From positions 1-64,000 of the forward strand of contig NZ_JAKGCR010000011.1 of assembly GCF_022668875.1 (NCBI RefSeq): 64,000 nt of DNA, given 5' to 3'. The notes below the pieces were generated by a model. It was not told where the DNA came from and did not search any database. It saw only the letters and a list, made by a program, of their open reading frames with translations. This stretch comes from Domibacillus sp. PGB-M46 (lineage in GTDB: Bacteria > Bacillota > Bacilli > Bacillales > Domibacillaceae). Made by a program: the position numbers and the translations under genes. Position 1 is the first letter of the stretch. Every line of letters begins with the position of its first letter. Below are positions 47,886-56,940 of this stretch, piece by piece.

Positions 47886-47976
47886 TGCTTGACATTTTGA
47901 ACCGCTGCTTGGCATCGCGAATCTCCAACGCATGCTCGGCTGACGGGGATGAATCAATTTAAAGGAGGAATTACAA
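47886..47976 (+). other. 5' leader of rpsO
   Basis: This 90-base leader runs from the predicted start site to the rpsO ATG and ends with AAAGGAGGAA. S15 binds and represses its own mRNA leader in several bacteria, with different RNA shapes, so a regulatory fold here is plausible. I do not recognise a specific motif and give no structure. Confidence 0.35.
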
Positions 47977-48246
47977 ATGGCATTAACACAAGAACGCAAA
48001 AACGAACTAATTCAGGAGTACAGAACACACGAAAGCGACACTGGGTCTCCAGAAGTTCAAATCGCTGTATTAACTGAACAAATCAACACGTTGAATGATC
48101 ACTTACGTACACATAAAAAAGACCACCATTCACGTCGCGGTCTTCTAAAAATGGTCGGCCGCCGTCGTAACCTGCTTTCATACCTTCGTAACAAGGATGT
48201 AGCACGTTACCGCGAGTTGATCCAAAAGCTCGGTTTGCGCCGATAA
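47977..48246 (+). CDS. rpsO: 30S ribosomal protein S15
   Basis: Primary 16S-binding protein of the small subunit. The 89-residue sequence has [20 protein letters not shown] and [19 protein letters not shown], the S15 signature. It has its own promoter and terminator and lies before pnp, the common arrangement. Confidence 0.98.
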   Translation: MALTQERKNELIQEYRTHESDTGSPEVQIAVLTEQINTLNDHLRTHKKDHHSRRGLLKMVGRRRNLLSYLRNKDVARYRELIQKLGLRR

Positions 48247-48254
48247 TTCACGAT

Positions 48255-48279
48255 AAAGCGGGATTTTTCCCGCTTTTTT
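48255..48279 (+). terminator. terminator after rpsO
   Basis: AAAGCGGGA (48255-48263) pairs with TCCCGCTTT (48268-48276) around a TTTT loop, and the T-run continues to 48279. It lies 8 bases after the rpsO stop and 44 bases before pnp. Confidence 0.85.
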
Positions 48280-48323
48280 GTTAGGAAAAAAACGTTTTTT
48301 TAAATAAAGAGAGGTGCAACCAA

Positions 48324-50450
48324 ATGGAGCAGGGAAAAAGAACATTTTCCATCGACTGGGCAGGACGCGAATTAACGGTTGAAATAGGACAAATCGCGAA
48401 GCAGGCCAATGGTTCAGCGCTAATTCGCTACGGCGATACGGTCGTACTTAGTACTGCAACAGCTTCTAAAGAAGCGAAAGCAGTGGATTTCTTTCCGTTA
48501 ACAGTAAACTACGAAGAGCGTCTTTATGCCGCAGGTAAAATTCCAGGCGGATTTATTAAAAGAGAAGGCCGTCCGAGTGAAAAAGCGACACTGGCAAGCC
48601 GGTTAATTGACCGTCCAATTCGTCCGCTTTTTGCCGATGGATTCCGTAACGAAGTTCAAGTGATCAGCATGGTCATGAGTGTAGACCAGGACTGCTCACC
48701 TGAAATGGCTGCGATGTTCGGTTCCTCACTGGCGCTGTCAGTATCAGACATTCCATTCGAAGGTCCAATTGCCGGGGTAAACGTCGGCCGTGTAGACGGT
48801 TCTTTCGTGATCAACCCGACAGTAGAGCAACAGGAAAAAAGTGATATTGATTTGTCGGTCGCTGGCACTAAAGAAGCAATCAACATGGTTGAAGCGGGAG
48901 CAGACGAAGTACCGGAAGAAGTGATGCTTGAAGCGATTATGTTTGGCCACGAAGAAATCAAGCGCTTAATCGCTTTCCAGGAAGAAATTGTCGCTGCATG
49001 CGGAAAAGAAAAGCGTGAAGTTGTTCTTTATGAAAACGACAAAGTGCTGGAAGCCAAAATTCGTGCAATGTGCGAAGCGGATATGAAGCAGGCAATTCAA
49101 ACGCCTGAAAAGCATGCGCGCGAGGAAGCGATCACAGAAGTGAAAAATGCTGTGAAAGAAGCGCTTCTTTCGGAAGGCGAAGAAGAACAAGTGCTGGCTG
49201 AAGCCTCCGCTATTCTTGAAAAACTCGTTAAAGAAGAAGTGCGACGTTTGATTACCGTTGAAAAAATTCGTCCGGACGGCCGGAAGATCGACGAAATTCG
49301 TCCGCTTTCTTCCGAAACCACATTACTTCCACGTACACACGGATCCGCTATGTTTACCCGTGGACAAACACAGGTACTGAGTGTAGCTACGCTTGGTGCT
49401 TTAGGTGATGTGCAAATTTTGGACGGCCTTGGAACGGAAGAATCAAAACGGTTTATGCACCATTACAATTTTCCTTCGTTCAGCGTAGGGGAAACACGTC
49501 CGCTTCGTGCACCGGGCCGCCGGGAAATTGGGCATGGTGCTCTTGGAGAGCGTGCTCTTTATCCGATTATCCCTGATGAAAAAGATTTCCCGTATACGAT
49601 TCGCCTTGTATCGGAGGTGCTTGAATCGAACGGGTCTTCATCTCAAGCGAGTATTTGTGCAAGCACAATGGCAATGATGGATGCAGGTGTACCAATTAAA
49701 GCGCCTGTAGCTGGTATTGCAATGGGTCTTGTTAAGTCTGGTGAGCATTATACAGTGTTGTCTGATATTCAAGGCATGGAAGACCACCTTGGTGATATGG
49801 ACTTTAAAGTAGCAGGTACAGCAAAAGGCGTGACTGCTCTTCAAATGGATATTAAAATTGACGGATTAAGCCGTGAGATTTTAGAAGAAGCGCTTCAGCA
49901 GGCAAAAGAAGGCAGAATGCATATTTTAGAGCATATGCTGTCTGTAATCGATACGCCGCGCAAAGAATTGTCGGCTTACGCGCCGAAAATTATGACCATG
50001 ACCATCAATCCGGATAAAATCCGTGATGTTATTGGGCCGAGCGGCAAACAAATCAATAAAATTATTGAAGAAACTGGTGTAAAAATCGATATTGAACAAG
50101 ACGGAACCGTCTTTATTTCATCGGTAAACCAGGAAGACAATGAACGGGCGAAGAAAATTATCGAAGACATTGTACGTGAAGTACAAGTCGGCGAGCTTTA
50201 CATGGGGAAAGTAAAGCGAATTGAAAAATTCGGCGCTTTTGTTGAGCTGTTCAAAGGCAAAGACGGTCTTGTGCACATTTCCGAGCTTGCTGAAGAGCGG
50301 GTTGGCAAGGTAGAAGATGTATTGAAAATAGGCGATGAAATCCTTGTAAAAGTAATTGCCATTGATAATCAAGGACGCGTAAATGTGTCTAGAAAAGCTG
50401 TTTTAAAAGAACAGCGTGAAAAAGAAGAAGCAGCTAAACAGCAGCAGTAA
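48324..50450 (+). CDS. pnp: polyribonucleotide nucleotidyltransferase (PNPase)
   Basis: Phosphorolytic 3'-5' exonuclease central to mRNA decay. It has two RNase PH domains (about residues 1-215 and 310-545), a helical linker, a KH domain with [20 protein letters not shown] (about 555-620) and a C-terminal S1 domain (about 622-690). The length is 708 residues. AGAGAGGTG precedes the ATG. Confidence 0.98.
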   Translation: MEQGKRTFSIDWAGRELTVEIGQIAKQANGSALIRYGDTVVLSTATASKEAKAVDFFPLTVNYEERLYAAGKIPGGFIKREGRPSEKATLASRLIDRPIRPLFADGFRNEVQVISMVMSVDQDCSPEMAAMFGSSLALSVSDIPFEGPIAGVNVGRVDGSFVINPTVEQQEKSDIDLSVAGTKEAINMVEAGADEVPEEVMLEAIMFGHEEIKRLIAFQEEIVAACGKEKREVVLYENDKVLEAKIRAMCEADMKQAIQTPEKHAREEAITEVKNAVKEALLSEGEEEQVLAEASAILEKLVKEEVRRLITVEKIRPDGRKIDEIRPLSSETTLLPRTHGSAMFTRGQTQVLSVATLGALGDVQILDGLGTEESKRFMHHYNFPSFSVGETRPLRAPGRREIGHGALGERALYPIIPDEKDFPYTIRLVSEVLESNGSSSQASICASTMAMMDAGVPIKAPVAGIAMGLVKSGEHYTVLSDIQGMEDHLGDMDFKVAGTAKGVTALQMDIKIDGLSREILEEALQQAKEGRMHILEHMLSVIDTPRKELSAYAPKIMTMTINPDKIRDVIGPSGKQINKIIEETGVKIDIEQDGTVFISSVNQEDNERAKKIIEDIVREVQVGELYMGKVKRIEKFGAFVELFKGKDGLVHISELAEERVGKVEDVLKIGDEILVKVIAIDNQGRVNVSRKAVLKEQREKEEAAKQQQ

Positions 50451-50454
50451 CCTT

Positions 50455-50491
50455 AAAAGCAGGGACTTCGTATGAAGTCTCTGCTTTTTTT
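50455..50491 (+). terminator. terminator after pnp
   Basis: AAAAGCAGGGACTTC (50455-50469) pairs with GAAGTCTCTGCTTTT (50474-50488), with one G-T pair and a GTAT loop, and further T residues follow. It is a strong intrinsic terminator. Confidence 0.88.
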
Positions 50492-50582
50492 ATAGCTTTT
50501 GGAAGCGAAGTATGATAATGTTATTCATTGATATTGTGATGTGGTCAACAAGATGAACAGAAACTAGGGGGATATGATTACG

Positions 50583-51824
50583 TTGATAAAACGATTTACA
50601 TGCAAGAATGGCGTGACCATCGTAACAGAAGAAATGACCACGGTTCGGTCCGCTGCAATTGGCATATGGATTGCAACAGGATCCCGTGACGAGTCACCAG
50701 AACTAAACGGTGTGTCCCATTTTCTTGAACATATGTTCTTTAAAGGAACAGATACATTAAGTGCAAAAGAAATAGCAGAGAGCTTTGACAGCATCGGCGG
50801 TCAAGTAAATGCTTTTACGTCAAAAGAATACACGTGCTACTATGCAAAGGTGCTTGATAATCATGCAGAGCACGCTTTAAATGTGCTGGCAGATATGTTT
50901 TTCCATTCTAAATTTGATACAGAAGAGCTTGAAAAAGAGCGCAATGTTATTTTAGAGGAAATTAAAATGTATGAAGACGCGCCGGACGACATTGTTCATG
51001 ATTTGCTTAGCAGCGCCGCTTACGGTGACCATCCGCTTGGCCTACCGATTTTGGGGACAGAAGAAACATTGGCTACTTTCACACGTGACACGCTCAAAGA
51101 ATACATGTACAACATGTATACACCGGATCGGGTAGTCATTTCGATCGCAGGTAATATTACAGAAGAGCTCGTGAAAAAAGCAGAAGCTCTTTTTGGAGAG
51201 TACGAAGGCGGCAAAGCGCCGGCCATGGAGGCTGTTTCCCACTTTTACCATGAGAAAAAAGCACGCTCTAAAGAAACAGAGCAAGCGCATTTATGCTTTG
51301 GATATGAAGGTGTCCCAATCGGAGACAAAGACATTTACAATTTAATCGTACTCAATAATATTATCGGTGGAAGCATGTCTAGCCGCCTTTTCCAGGAAGT
51401 TCGTGAAGAACGGGGTCTTGCGTATTCCGTGTACTCATACCATTCTTCTTATAAAGATACGGGTCTGATCACCTTTTATGGTGGAACAGGAGCCGAACAG
51501 CTGGAAGAATTATATGCGACCATTATGAAGTCCATCGACCTTGTTAAAAAGGAAGGGATTACATCAAAAGAGCTTCAAAACAGTAAGGAACAGCTTAAAG
51601 GCAGCTTAATGCTTAGCCTGGAGAGCACAAACAGCCGCATGAGCCGTAATGGAAAAAACGAGCTGCTTCTTAAGCGCCACCGTACGCTTGATGAAGTCGT
51701 CTCACTAATTGATAACGTAACAAAAGACCGGGTGGACGCACTTGCAGCAGAATTGTTTAATAAACCATTCTCAGCTGCGCTGATCAGCCCGGATGGCAAA
51801 TGGCCGAAAACAGCCCAAATTTGA
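50583..51824 (+). CDS. mlpA: M16-family zinc peptidase MlpA (YmxG)
   Basis: Member of the mitochondrial processing peptidase-like M16B family. The inverted zinc motif HFLEH is at residues 46-50, with the distal Glu in the ERNVILEEIKMYEDAPDDIV region. From TTG 50583 the protein begins LIKRFTCKNGV, matching the family start, and has 413 residues; an ATG at 50574 sits only 2 bases after the AGGGGGA site. The B. subtilis homologue has been linked to regulation of protease gene expression. Its natural substrate is not known to me. Confidence 0.9.
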   Translation: MIKRFTCKNGVTIVTEEMTTVRSAAIGIWIATGSRDESPELNGVSHFLEHMFFKGTDTLSAKEIAESFDSIGGQVNAFTSKEYTCYYAKVLDNHAEHALNVLADMFFHSKFDTEELEKERNVILEEIKMYEDAPDDIVHDLLSSAAYGDHPLGLPILGTEETLATFTRDTLKEYMYNMYTPDRVVISIAGNITEELVKKAEALFGEYEGGKAPAMEAVSHFYHEKKARSKETEQAHLCFGYEGVPIGDKDIYNLIVLNNIIGGSMSSRLFQEVREERGLAYSVYSYHSSYKDTGLITFYGGTGAEQLEELYATIMKSIDLVKKEGITSKELQNSKEQLKGSLMLSLESTNSRMSRNGKNELLLKRHRTLDEVVSLIDNVTKDRVDALAAELFNKPFSAALISPDGKWPKTAQI

Positions 51825-51854
51825 ATCCGCTCAAAGAGTGGATTCTTTTTTTTT
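51823..51854 (+). terminator. terminator after mlpA
   Basis: GAATCCGCTC (51823-51832) pairs with GAGTGGATTC (51836-51845), including one G-T pair, around an AAA loop, and nine T follow. The hairpin overlaps the mlpA stop codon. Confidence 0.9.
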
Positions 51855-51870
51855 GGAACAAAACAGAACG

Positions 51871-51899
51871 CACAGGGAAAAATGGCGGTTCATACAATA
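51871..51899 (+). promoter_or_regulatory. sigma-K-like promoter of the dpaAB operon
   Basis: CACA (51871-51874), a 16-base spacer and CATACAATA (51891-51899) match the pattern of sigma-K promoters (AC at -35, CATANNNTA at -10). In B. subtilis the spoVF operon is expressed in the mother cell under sigma-K. The match sits between the mlpA terminator and the dpaA ribosome binding site, where a promoter is required. Confidence 0.6.
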
Positions 51900-51931
51900 A
51901 AAAGAATACGCCGCAATTGGAGGAGATTTAG

Positions 51932-52804
51932 GTGAAAGCATTGATTTATGGCGGAGATGCCAGACAGATTGAGATGGGCCGCCTGTTAATGGAACGCGGC
52001 ATCCATGTGTACATGGCTGGATTTGATCAGGCAAAGAAGGAACTCTCGGGCGCAAAGGTTCTGAAACCGGAAGACGTGTCCTATCAGCTAATGGACTTGT
52101 TTATATTGCCGGTTTCGGGCGTGAAAAAAGGAGGGGTAGTGGATGCCCCGTTTTCATCAAAACCGCTTTTCATGACAAAAGAAATTGCCGAGTCTCTGTC
52201 ACCCAATTGCATTATCGTAAGCGGCATTGAAACACCAGCTTTAAAAAGCATAGTAGACCGTGACATTCTGTATATTTTCGACCGGGAAGACGCAGCGGTG
52301 CTTAACTCTATTCCGACAGCCGAAGGAACCCTGATGATCGCCATGCAAAAAACGGACCATACCATTCACGGGGCCAATGTGATGGTGATCGGGCTTGGCC
52401 GCGTCGGTATTACAACGGCAAGGCTGTTCCATCAGGCCGGTGCTCATGTAACGGCAGCAGTCCGGGAAACAGGGAAATTTGCTAGAGCAAAAGAAATGAG
52501 TCTGTATCCTTTTTATATGGAAAGCATAAAAGAAGAAATTAAACGAGCCGACATTGTGATCAATACAGTGCCGGATATGGTTTTAACAAAAGAAATATTA
52601 GAGCAAATGAACCCGGGCTCTTTAGTGATTGATCTCGCCTCTGAACCGGGGGGAACGGATTTTGAAGCTGCCCAAAAAGCAGGAATAGAAGCCATTCATG
52701 CTCTAGGCCTGCCAGGCAAAGTAGCACCGAAAACAGCTGGGGAAATACTGGCTCATGTTTTATGGGATGCTGTAAAAGAATGGAAAGAAGAAAGGGGATT
52801 GTAA
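51932..52804 (+). CDS. dpaA: dipicolinate synthase subunit A
   Basis: NAD(P)-dependent subunit of dipicolinic acid synthase (SpoVFA), which oxidises the dihydrodipicolinate pathway intermediate in the mother cell during sporulation. The C-terminal half has a Rossmann motif, VMVIGLGRVGITTARLFHQA, and later LVIDLASEPGGTDF. The start is GTG 51932 after GGAGGAG. The length is 290 residues. dpaB follows 3 bases later. Confidence 0.95.
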   Translation: MKALIYGGDARQIEMGRLLMERGIHVYMAGFDQAKKELSGAKVLKPEDVSYQLMDLFILPVSGVKKGGVVDAPFSSKPLFMTKEIAESLSPNCIIVSGIETPALKSIVDRDILYIFDREDAAVLNSIPTAEGTLMIAMQKTDHTIHGANVMVIGLGRVGITTARLFHQAGAHVTAAVRETGKFARAKEMSLYPFYMESIKEEIKRADIVINTVPDMVLTKEILEQMNPGSLVIDLASEPGGTDFEAAQKAGIEAIHALGLPGKVAPKTAGEILAHVLWDAVKEWKEERGL

Positions 52805-52807
52805 GAA

Positions 52808-53413
52808 GTGGACCTATCGTTAAAAGGGCGTCGGATTGGGTTCGGGATCACAGGATCACATTGTACATTTGAAGAAATAGTGCCGGTCGTGGCAAAGTTA
52901 AAAGAACTGGGAGCCGAGGTAGTGCCGGTGGCAACGAATACAGTGCAAAAAGAAGCAAGCCGGTTCGGTTCGGCAGGAGAGTGGCTGAAGAAAGTAGAGG
53001 AGGTAGCAGGCCAAAAAGCGATTACAACCATTCAAGATGCTGAACCGCTGGGACCAAAAAATCCAGTGGATTGCATGGTAATCGCTCCTATGACCGGAAA
53101 CTCCATCAGTAAATTTGCCAACGCTGCTACAGACTCTCCCGTCTTAATGGCTGCCAAGGCTACACTGCGAAATGGAAGCCCCGTGGTGCTCGCTGTCTCA
53201 ACAAACGATGCGCTTGGGTTAAACAGCCAAAATATTGTGAAGCTCCTAAATATGAAAAATATTTATTTTGTTCCTTTTGGCCAGGACGATCCTATTAAAA
53301 AACCAAATTCTTTAGTGGCGTTTATGGATTTGATTCCCGCAACGGTTTCACAAGCCCTTTCCCATAAACAAATTCAGCCGCTGCTGAAAGAATATCCGTC
53401 TTCAACCGTTTAA
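52808..53413 (+). CDS. dpaB: dipicolinate synthase subunit B
   Basis: Flavoprotein-like subunit of dipicolinate synthase (SpoVFB). It shows the family blocks IGFGITGSHCTFEEIVPV near the N-terminus and CMVIAPMTGNSISKFANAAT in the middle. The length is 201 residues. It starts with GTG 52808 and forms a two-gene operon with dpaA. Confidence 0.95.
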   Translation: MDLSLKGRRIGFGITGSHCTFEEIVPVVAKLKELGAEVVPVATNTVQKEASRFGSAGEWLKKVEEVAGQKAITTIQDAEPLGPKNPVDCMVIAPMTGNSISKFANAATDSPVLMAAKATLRNGSPVVLAVSTNDALGLNSQNIVKLLNMKNIYFVPFGQDDPIKKPNSLVAFMDLIPATVSQALSHKQIQPLLKEYPSSTV

Positions 53414-53471
53414 AGAAATCACCGCTTTTTTTATTTCCCATTGATTTTCTTCTTTCCAACGTCCTTTAATG

Positions 53472-53480
53472 TGTTAAAAT
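53472..53480 (+). promoter_or_regulatory. possible extended -10 promoter of asd
   Basis: TGTTAAAAT forms an extended -10 (TGnTAAAAT). No good -35 is seen 17 bases upstream (CTTTCC). It lies in the 173-base gap between dpaB and asd and would give a leader of about 100 bases in which AAGATAC (near 53499) can pair with GTATCTT (near 53536). I see no lysine riboswitch there. Confidence 0.4.
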
Positions 53481-53586
53481 AGTGCTATTATCGGTATCAA
53501 GATACTTTTTTCAACATTCCTGATAATTCGACAATGTATCTTTATACAAAAAGATGAACTTTTATTACTGGAAGGGGAAGATTTGA

Positions 53587-54639
53587 ATGAGTAACACAGG
53601 TTTTCACGTAGCCGTCGTTGGAGCGACGGGAGCGGTCGGACAGCAAATGCTAAAAACATTGGAAGAGCGCAATTTCCCGATTAAGACATTGACGCTTCTT
53701 TCATCCGCCCGTTCAGCGGGAAAAACCGTTTCTTTTAGAGGCGAAGAAGTAACAGTTCAAGAAGCAAAGCCAGAGAGCTTTGAAGGAATCGATATCGCCC
53801 TGTTTTCCGCCGGAGGCAGCGTATCAGAAGCATTGGCTCCAGAAGCGGCAAAACGCGGTGCGATCGTGATCGATAATACAAGTGCTTTCCGTATGCATCC
53901 GGATGTGCCGCTTGTCGTGCCGGAAGTCAACAAAGAAGATTTGCGTAATCATAATGGCATCATTGCCAACCCGAACTGCTCAACGATTCAAATGCTTGTA
54001 GCTCTTGAGCCGATTCGCCAGGCAGCAGGCTTGAAAAAAGTAATCGTTTCTACGTACCAGGCTGTTTCTGGTGCGGGAACAAAAGCAGTGGAAGAGCTTT
54101 ACAGCCAGACAAAAGCGATCGTAAACAATGAATCGTTTGAGCCGAAGATCTTACCAGTCGGCAGCGACAAAAAACATTATCAAATTGCATTCAACGCTAT
54201 TCCGCAAATTGATAAATTCCAAGATAACGGCTTCACATATGAAGAAATGAAAATGATTAATGAAACAAAGAAAATTATGCATATGGAAGACCTGCCGGTT
54301 GCCGCAACGTGTGTCCGCCTGCCAATTGCAACGGGCCACTCAGAATCTCTTTATTTTGAAACAGAAAAAGGCGGCTTGAGCGCAGCGGATATCCAGGCTT
54401 TGCTAAAAGACGCTCCAGGTGTTGTGCTGCAGGATAATCCTTCTGAACAGCTTTACCCAATGCCGGCAGATTGCGTAGGCAAAAATGATACTTTTGTTGG
54501 GCGGATTCGTAAAGATCTTGATACAGATAACGGTTTCCATATGTGGGTTGTTTCTGATAATCTGTTAAAGGGAGCAGCTTGGAATTCTGTTCAGATTGCT
54601 GAGACGTTAATTGAAATGGGCCTTGTAACAGAAAAATAA
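53587..54639 (+). CDS. asd: aspartate-semialdehyde dehydrogenase
   Basis: Reduces aspartyl phosphate to aspartate semialdehyde for lysine, methionine, threonine and diaminopimelate synthesis. The NADP-binding start [20 protein letters not shown] and the catalytic Cys at residue 131 (NPNCSTIQM) are present, with HSESLYFE later. The length is 350 residues. AAGGGGAAG precedes the ATG. dapG follows in the same group. Confidence 0.97.
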   Translation: MSNTGFHVAVVGATGAVGQQMLKTLEERNFPIKTLTLLSSARSAGKTVSFRGEEVTVQEAKPESFEGIDIALFSAGGSVSEALAPEAAKRGAIVIDNTSAFRMHPDVPLVVPEVNKEDLRNHNGIIANPNCSTIQMLVALEPIRQAAGLKKVIVSTYQAVSGAGTKAVEELYSQTKAIVNNESFEPKILPVGSDKKHYQIAFNAIPQIDKFQDNGFTYEEMKMINETKKIMHMEDLPVAATCVRLPIATGHSESLYFETEKGGLSAADIQALLKDAPGVVLQDNPSEQLYPMPADCVGKNDTFVGRIRKDLDTDNGFHMWVVSDNLLKGAAWNSVQIAETLIEMGLVTEK

Positions 54640-54679
54640 GCCGGCTGCCACTCCTAATTGAGAAAGCCAGGTGTAAAAT

Positions 54680-55888
54680 GTGAACATCATCATTCAAAAG
54701 TTTGGCGGGACATCTGTCCGTGATGAACAGTCGCGGCTGAGCGCTCTTAGTCATGTACAGCGCGCGGTCCGTGAAGGATATAAGGTAGTTGTCGTAGTTT
54801 CTGCGATGGGGCGAAAAGGCGATCCGTATGCGACGGATACGCTTCTTTCGCTTGCAGGAAGCGGGACAGGGGTGTTGACAAAGCGGGAAACAGACCTGCT
54901 CATGTCAACCGGAGAACTTATTTCCAGTCTTGTTTTTTCAGCGATGCTGAAAGAAAACGGGCTGTCGTCTGTTGCGCTCACGGGCGCTCAAGCCGGCTTT
55001 TTAACGGATCATAACCATACGGATGCGAAAATTGTCAAAATCGAGCCGTCAAGGCTGCTGAAAGAATTTGAAGCATGCGACGTCGTTGTCGTAGCAGGAT
55101 TTCAAGGTGCGACAAGCACAGGTGAAATTACAACTCTTGGACGCGGCGGCAGCGATACGTCTGCAGCAGCGCTCGGTGCAGCCTTGCAGGCCGATTTTAT
55201 CGACATTTTTACAGATGTAAACGGAATTATGACAGCTGATCCGAGAATTGCCAAAAATGCTCGGCCATTGTCTGTTGTAACTTATACAGAAGTATGCAAT
55301 ATGGCTTATCAAGGTGCGAAAGTCATTCATCCGCGTGCTGTGGAAATTGCCATGCAGGCGAAGGTGCCGCTTCGTATACGGTCTACGTATTCGGAGGAAA
55401 CGGGTACCCTTGTTACTTCTTCTCCGGATGAAAACCGCGGCTCTGATACACGTGACCGGCTTGTGACGGGGGTTGCCCACGTAACAGGCATCACGCGCAT
55501 TCGGATACAAACGACAGAGCAGGCGGAGATTTTTGCATTGATGGCATCAGAAGGCATCAGTGTTGATTTTATCAACATCTCTGAGGATCGTGTCACGTAC
55601 ACGGTTGTAGACGCGGATGCGCCAAAAGCAAAGCAGCGTTTGGAAGAAAACGGATATAACCCTCTTCTCGACCCTGATTGTGCGAAAGTGTCAGTTGTTG
55701 GCGCTGGCATGACAGGCGTGCCCGGGGTTACATCGAAAATTGTTTCAGCGCTTGCTTCAAAAGGTATCTCTATTATGCAGTCCGCGGACAGTCATACGAC
55801 GATCTGGGTGTTAGTGAAAGAAGACCAGATGCCGGCTGCTGTTAATGCGCTGCATGATGCATTTTTACTTGAACAAATAAATGAATAG
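54680..55888 (+). CDS. dapG: aspartokinase (DapG type)
   Basis: Phosphorylates aspartate, the first step of the DAP/lysine pathway. The start IIIQKFGGTSVRDEQSRL and the GRGGSDTSAAALGAAL motif are typical of aspartokinase, and two ACT domains occupy the C-terminal third (from about residue 265). Its place between asd and dapA matches B. subtilis dapG, the DAP-inhibited isoenzyme. It begins with GTG 54680. The length is 402 residues. Confidence 0.95.
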   Translation: MNIIIQKFGGTSVRDEQSRLSALSHVQRAVREGYKVVVVVSAMGRKGDPYATDTLLSLAGSGTGVLTKRETDLLMSTGELISSLVFSAMLKENGLSSVALTGAQAGFLTDHNHTDAKIVKIEPSRLLKEFEACDVVVVAGFQGATSTGEITTLGRGGSDTSAAALGAALQADFIDIFTDVNGIMTADPRIAKNARPLSVVTYTEVCNMAYQGAKVIHPRAVEIAMQAKVPLRIRSTYSEETGTLVTSSPDENRGSDTRDRLVTGVAHVTGITRIRIQTTEQAEIFALMASEGISVDFINISEDRVTYTVVDADAPKAKQRLEENGYNPLLDPDCAKVSVVGAGMTGVPGVTSKIVSALASKGISIMQSADSHTTIWVLVKEDQMPAAVNALHDAFLLEQINE

Positions 55889-55930
55889 GCTGAATTGATT
55901 GAGGAAGCCGGAATTAGGAGGCGATTGCAC

Positions 55931-56797
55931 ATGATTTCTTTCGGCCGGTTGTCGACGGCAATGGTGACGCCGTTTGACTCAAAAGGGAACATTGATTTCG
56001 AAAAAACCACACAGCTGATTGAACATTTAATCGGAACCGGAACCGATTCGCTTGTCGTAGCGGGAACAACCGGTGAATCACCAACACTTACAACTGAGGA
56101 AAAAGTGGCGCTTTTCCGTCATACCGTTAAAGTGGTCAATGGCCGTATTCCGGTCGTTGCCGGTACGGGAAGCAACAATACAAAAGCGTCCATTGAATTA
56201 ACGAAAAAAGCGGAGGCAGAAGGCGTTGACGCCATTATGCTCGTGGCTCCTTATTATAATAAACCGAACCAGGAAGGGTTGTTCCAGCACTTTAAAACAG
56301 TAGCGGAATCTACTCATCTTCCCGTTATGATCTATAACATTCCGGGCCGTTCTTCTGTTTTAATTGAGCCAAAAACAACGATCCGTCTTGCCAATGAAGT
56401 ATCAAACATCATGTCAACAAAAGAAGCGAGCGGCAGCCTGGATATCATCACAGAAATCGTTGCAAACACTGGAGACGATTTTCTTGTATACAGCGGTGAT
56501 GACGGGCTGACACTGCCGGTTCTTTCGGTAGGAGGCACAGGGATCATTTCTGTCGCATCTCACGTGGCTGGAAAAGAAATGAAGCAAATGGTGAATGCTT
56601 ATTTAAGTGGAGATGTTCAAACAGCAGCTTCCATTCATCAAAACCTTCTTCCGCTTTTCCGCGGATTGTTTGCGGCCCCAAATCCAGTGCCGGTCAAAAC
56701 GGCTCTTCAAATGAAAGGTCTCGATGTGGGCGGTGTTCGTCTGCCGCTTCTTCCTTTAACAGAAGAGGAGCGAACAACCCTGTCGACACTACTTTAA
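55931..56797 (+). CDS. dapA: 4-hydroxy-tetrahydrodipicolinate synthase
   Basis: Condenses pyruvate and aspartate semialdehyde; its product feeds both lysine/cell-wall DAP and, through DpaAB, dipicolinic acid. Motifs include VVAGTTGESPTLTTEEK and the Schiff-base Lys near residue 164 (STKEASGSL). ATG 55931 follows TAGGAGGCG; the longer open frame upstream lacks such a site. The length is 288 residues. Confidence 0.97.
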   Translation: MISFGRLSTAMVTPFDSKGNIDFEKTTQLIEHLIGTGTDSLVVAGTTGESPTLTTEEKVALFRHTVKVVNGRIPVVAGTGSNNTKASIELTKKAEAEGVDAIMLVAPYYNKPNQEGLFQHFKTVAESTHLPVMIYNIPGRSSVLIEPKTTIRLANEVSNIMSTKEASGSLDIITEIVANTGDDFLVYSGDDGLTLPVLSVGGTGIISVASHVAGKEMKQMVNAYLSGDVQTAASIHQNLLPLFRGLFAAPNPVPVKTALQMKGLDVGGVRLPLLPLTEEERTTLSTLL

Positions 56798-56801
56798 AAA
56801 T

Positions 56802-56842
56802 AAAGCCGGTTTTTGCAGAACTTCTGCAAAAACCGGCTTTTC
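56802..56842 (+). terminator. long hairpin terminator after dapA
   Basis: A perfect 19-base inverted repeat (AAAGCCGGTTTTTGCAGAA and its complement at 56822-56840) centred on one C is followed by a short T-run. It closes the asd-dapG-dapA transcript. The stem is unusually long for a terminator and could act in both directions. Confidence 0.88.
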
Positions 56843-56862
56843 TTATTTCCCGGCAGATAGTA

Positions 56863-56892
56863 TTGGCTTTCATTTTCTTCATCGCTTATAAT
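56863..56892 (+). promoter_or_regulatory. sigma-A promoter of rnjB
   Basis: TTGGCT (56863-56868) and a perfect TATAAT (56887-56892) are 18 bases apart, just after the dapA terminator. The predicted start site near 56899 leaves a leader of about 40 bases. Confidence 0.65.
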
Positions 56893-56940
56893 AGACGTAA
56901 TGTTTGGATCGGGTCTTTTAAATGTTTAGGAGGAAATAAT

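Noticed and set aside
53414-53586. Lysine riboswitch before the asd-dapG-dapA group
   Set aside because: The 173-base gap has no conserved lysine-aptamer core; only a possible promoter and weak inverted repeats are seen.
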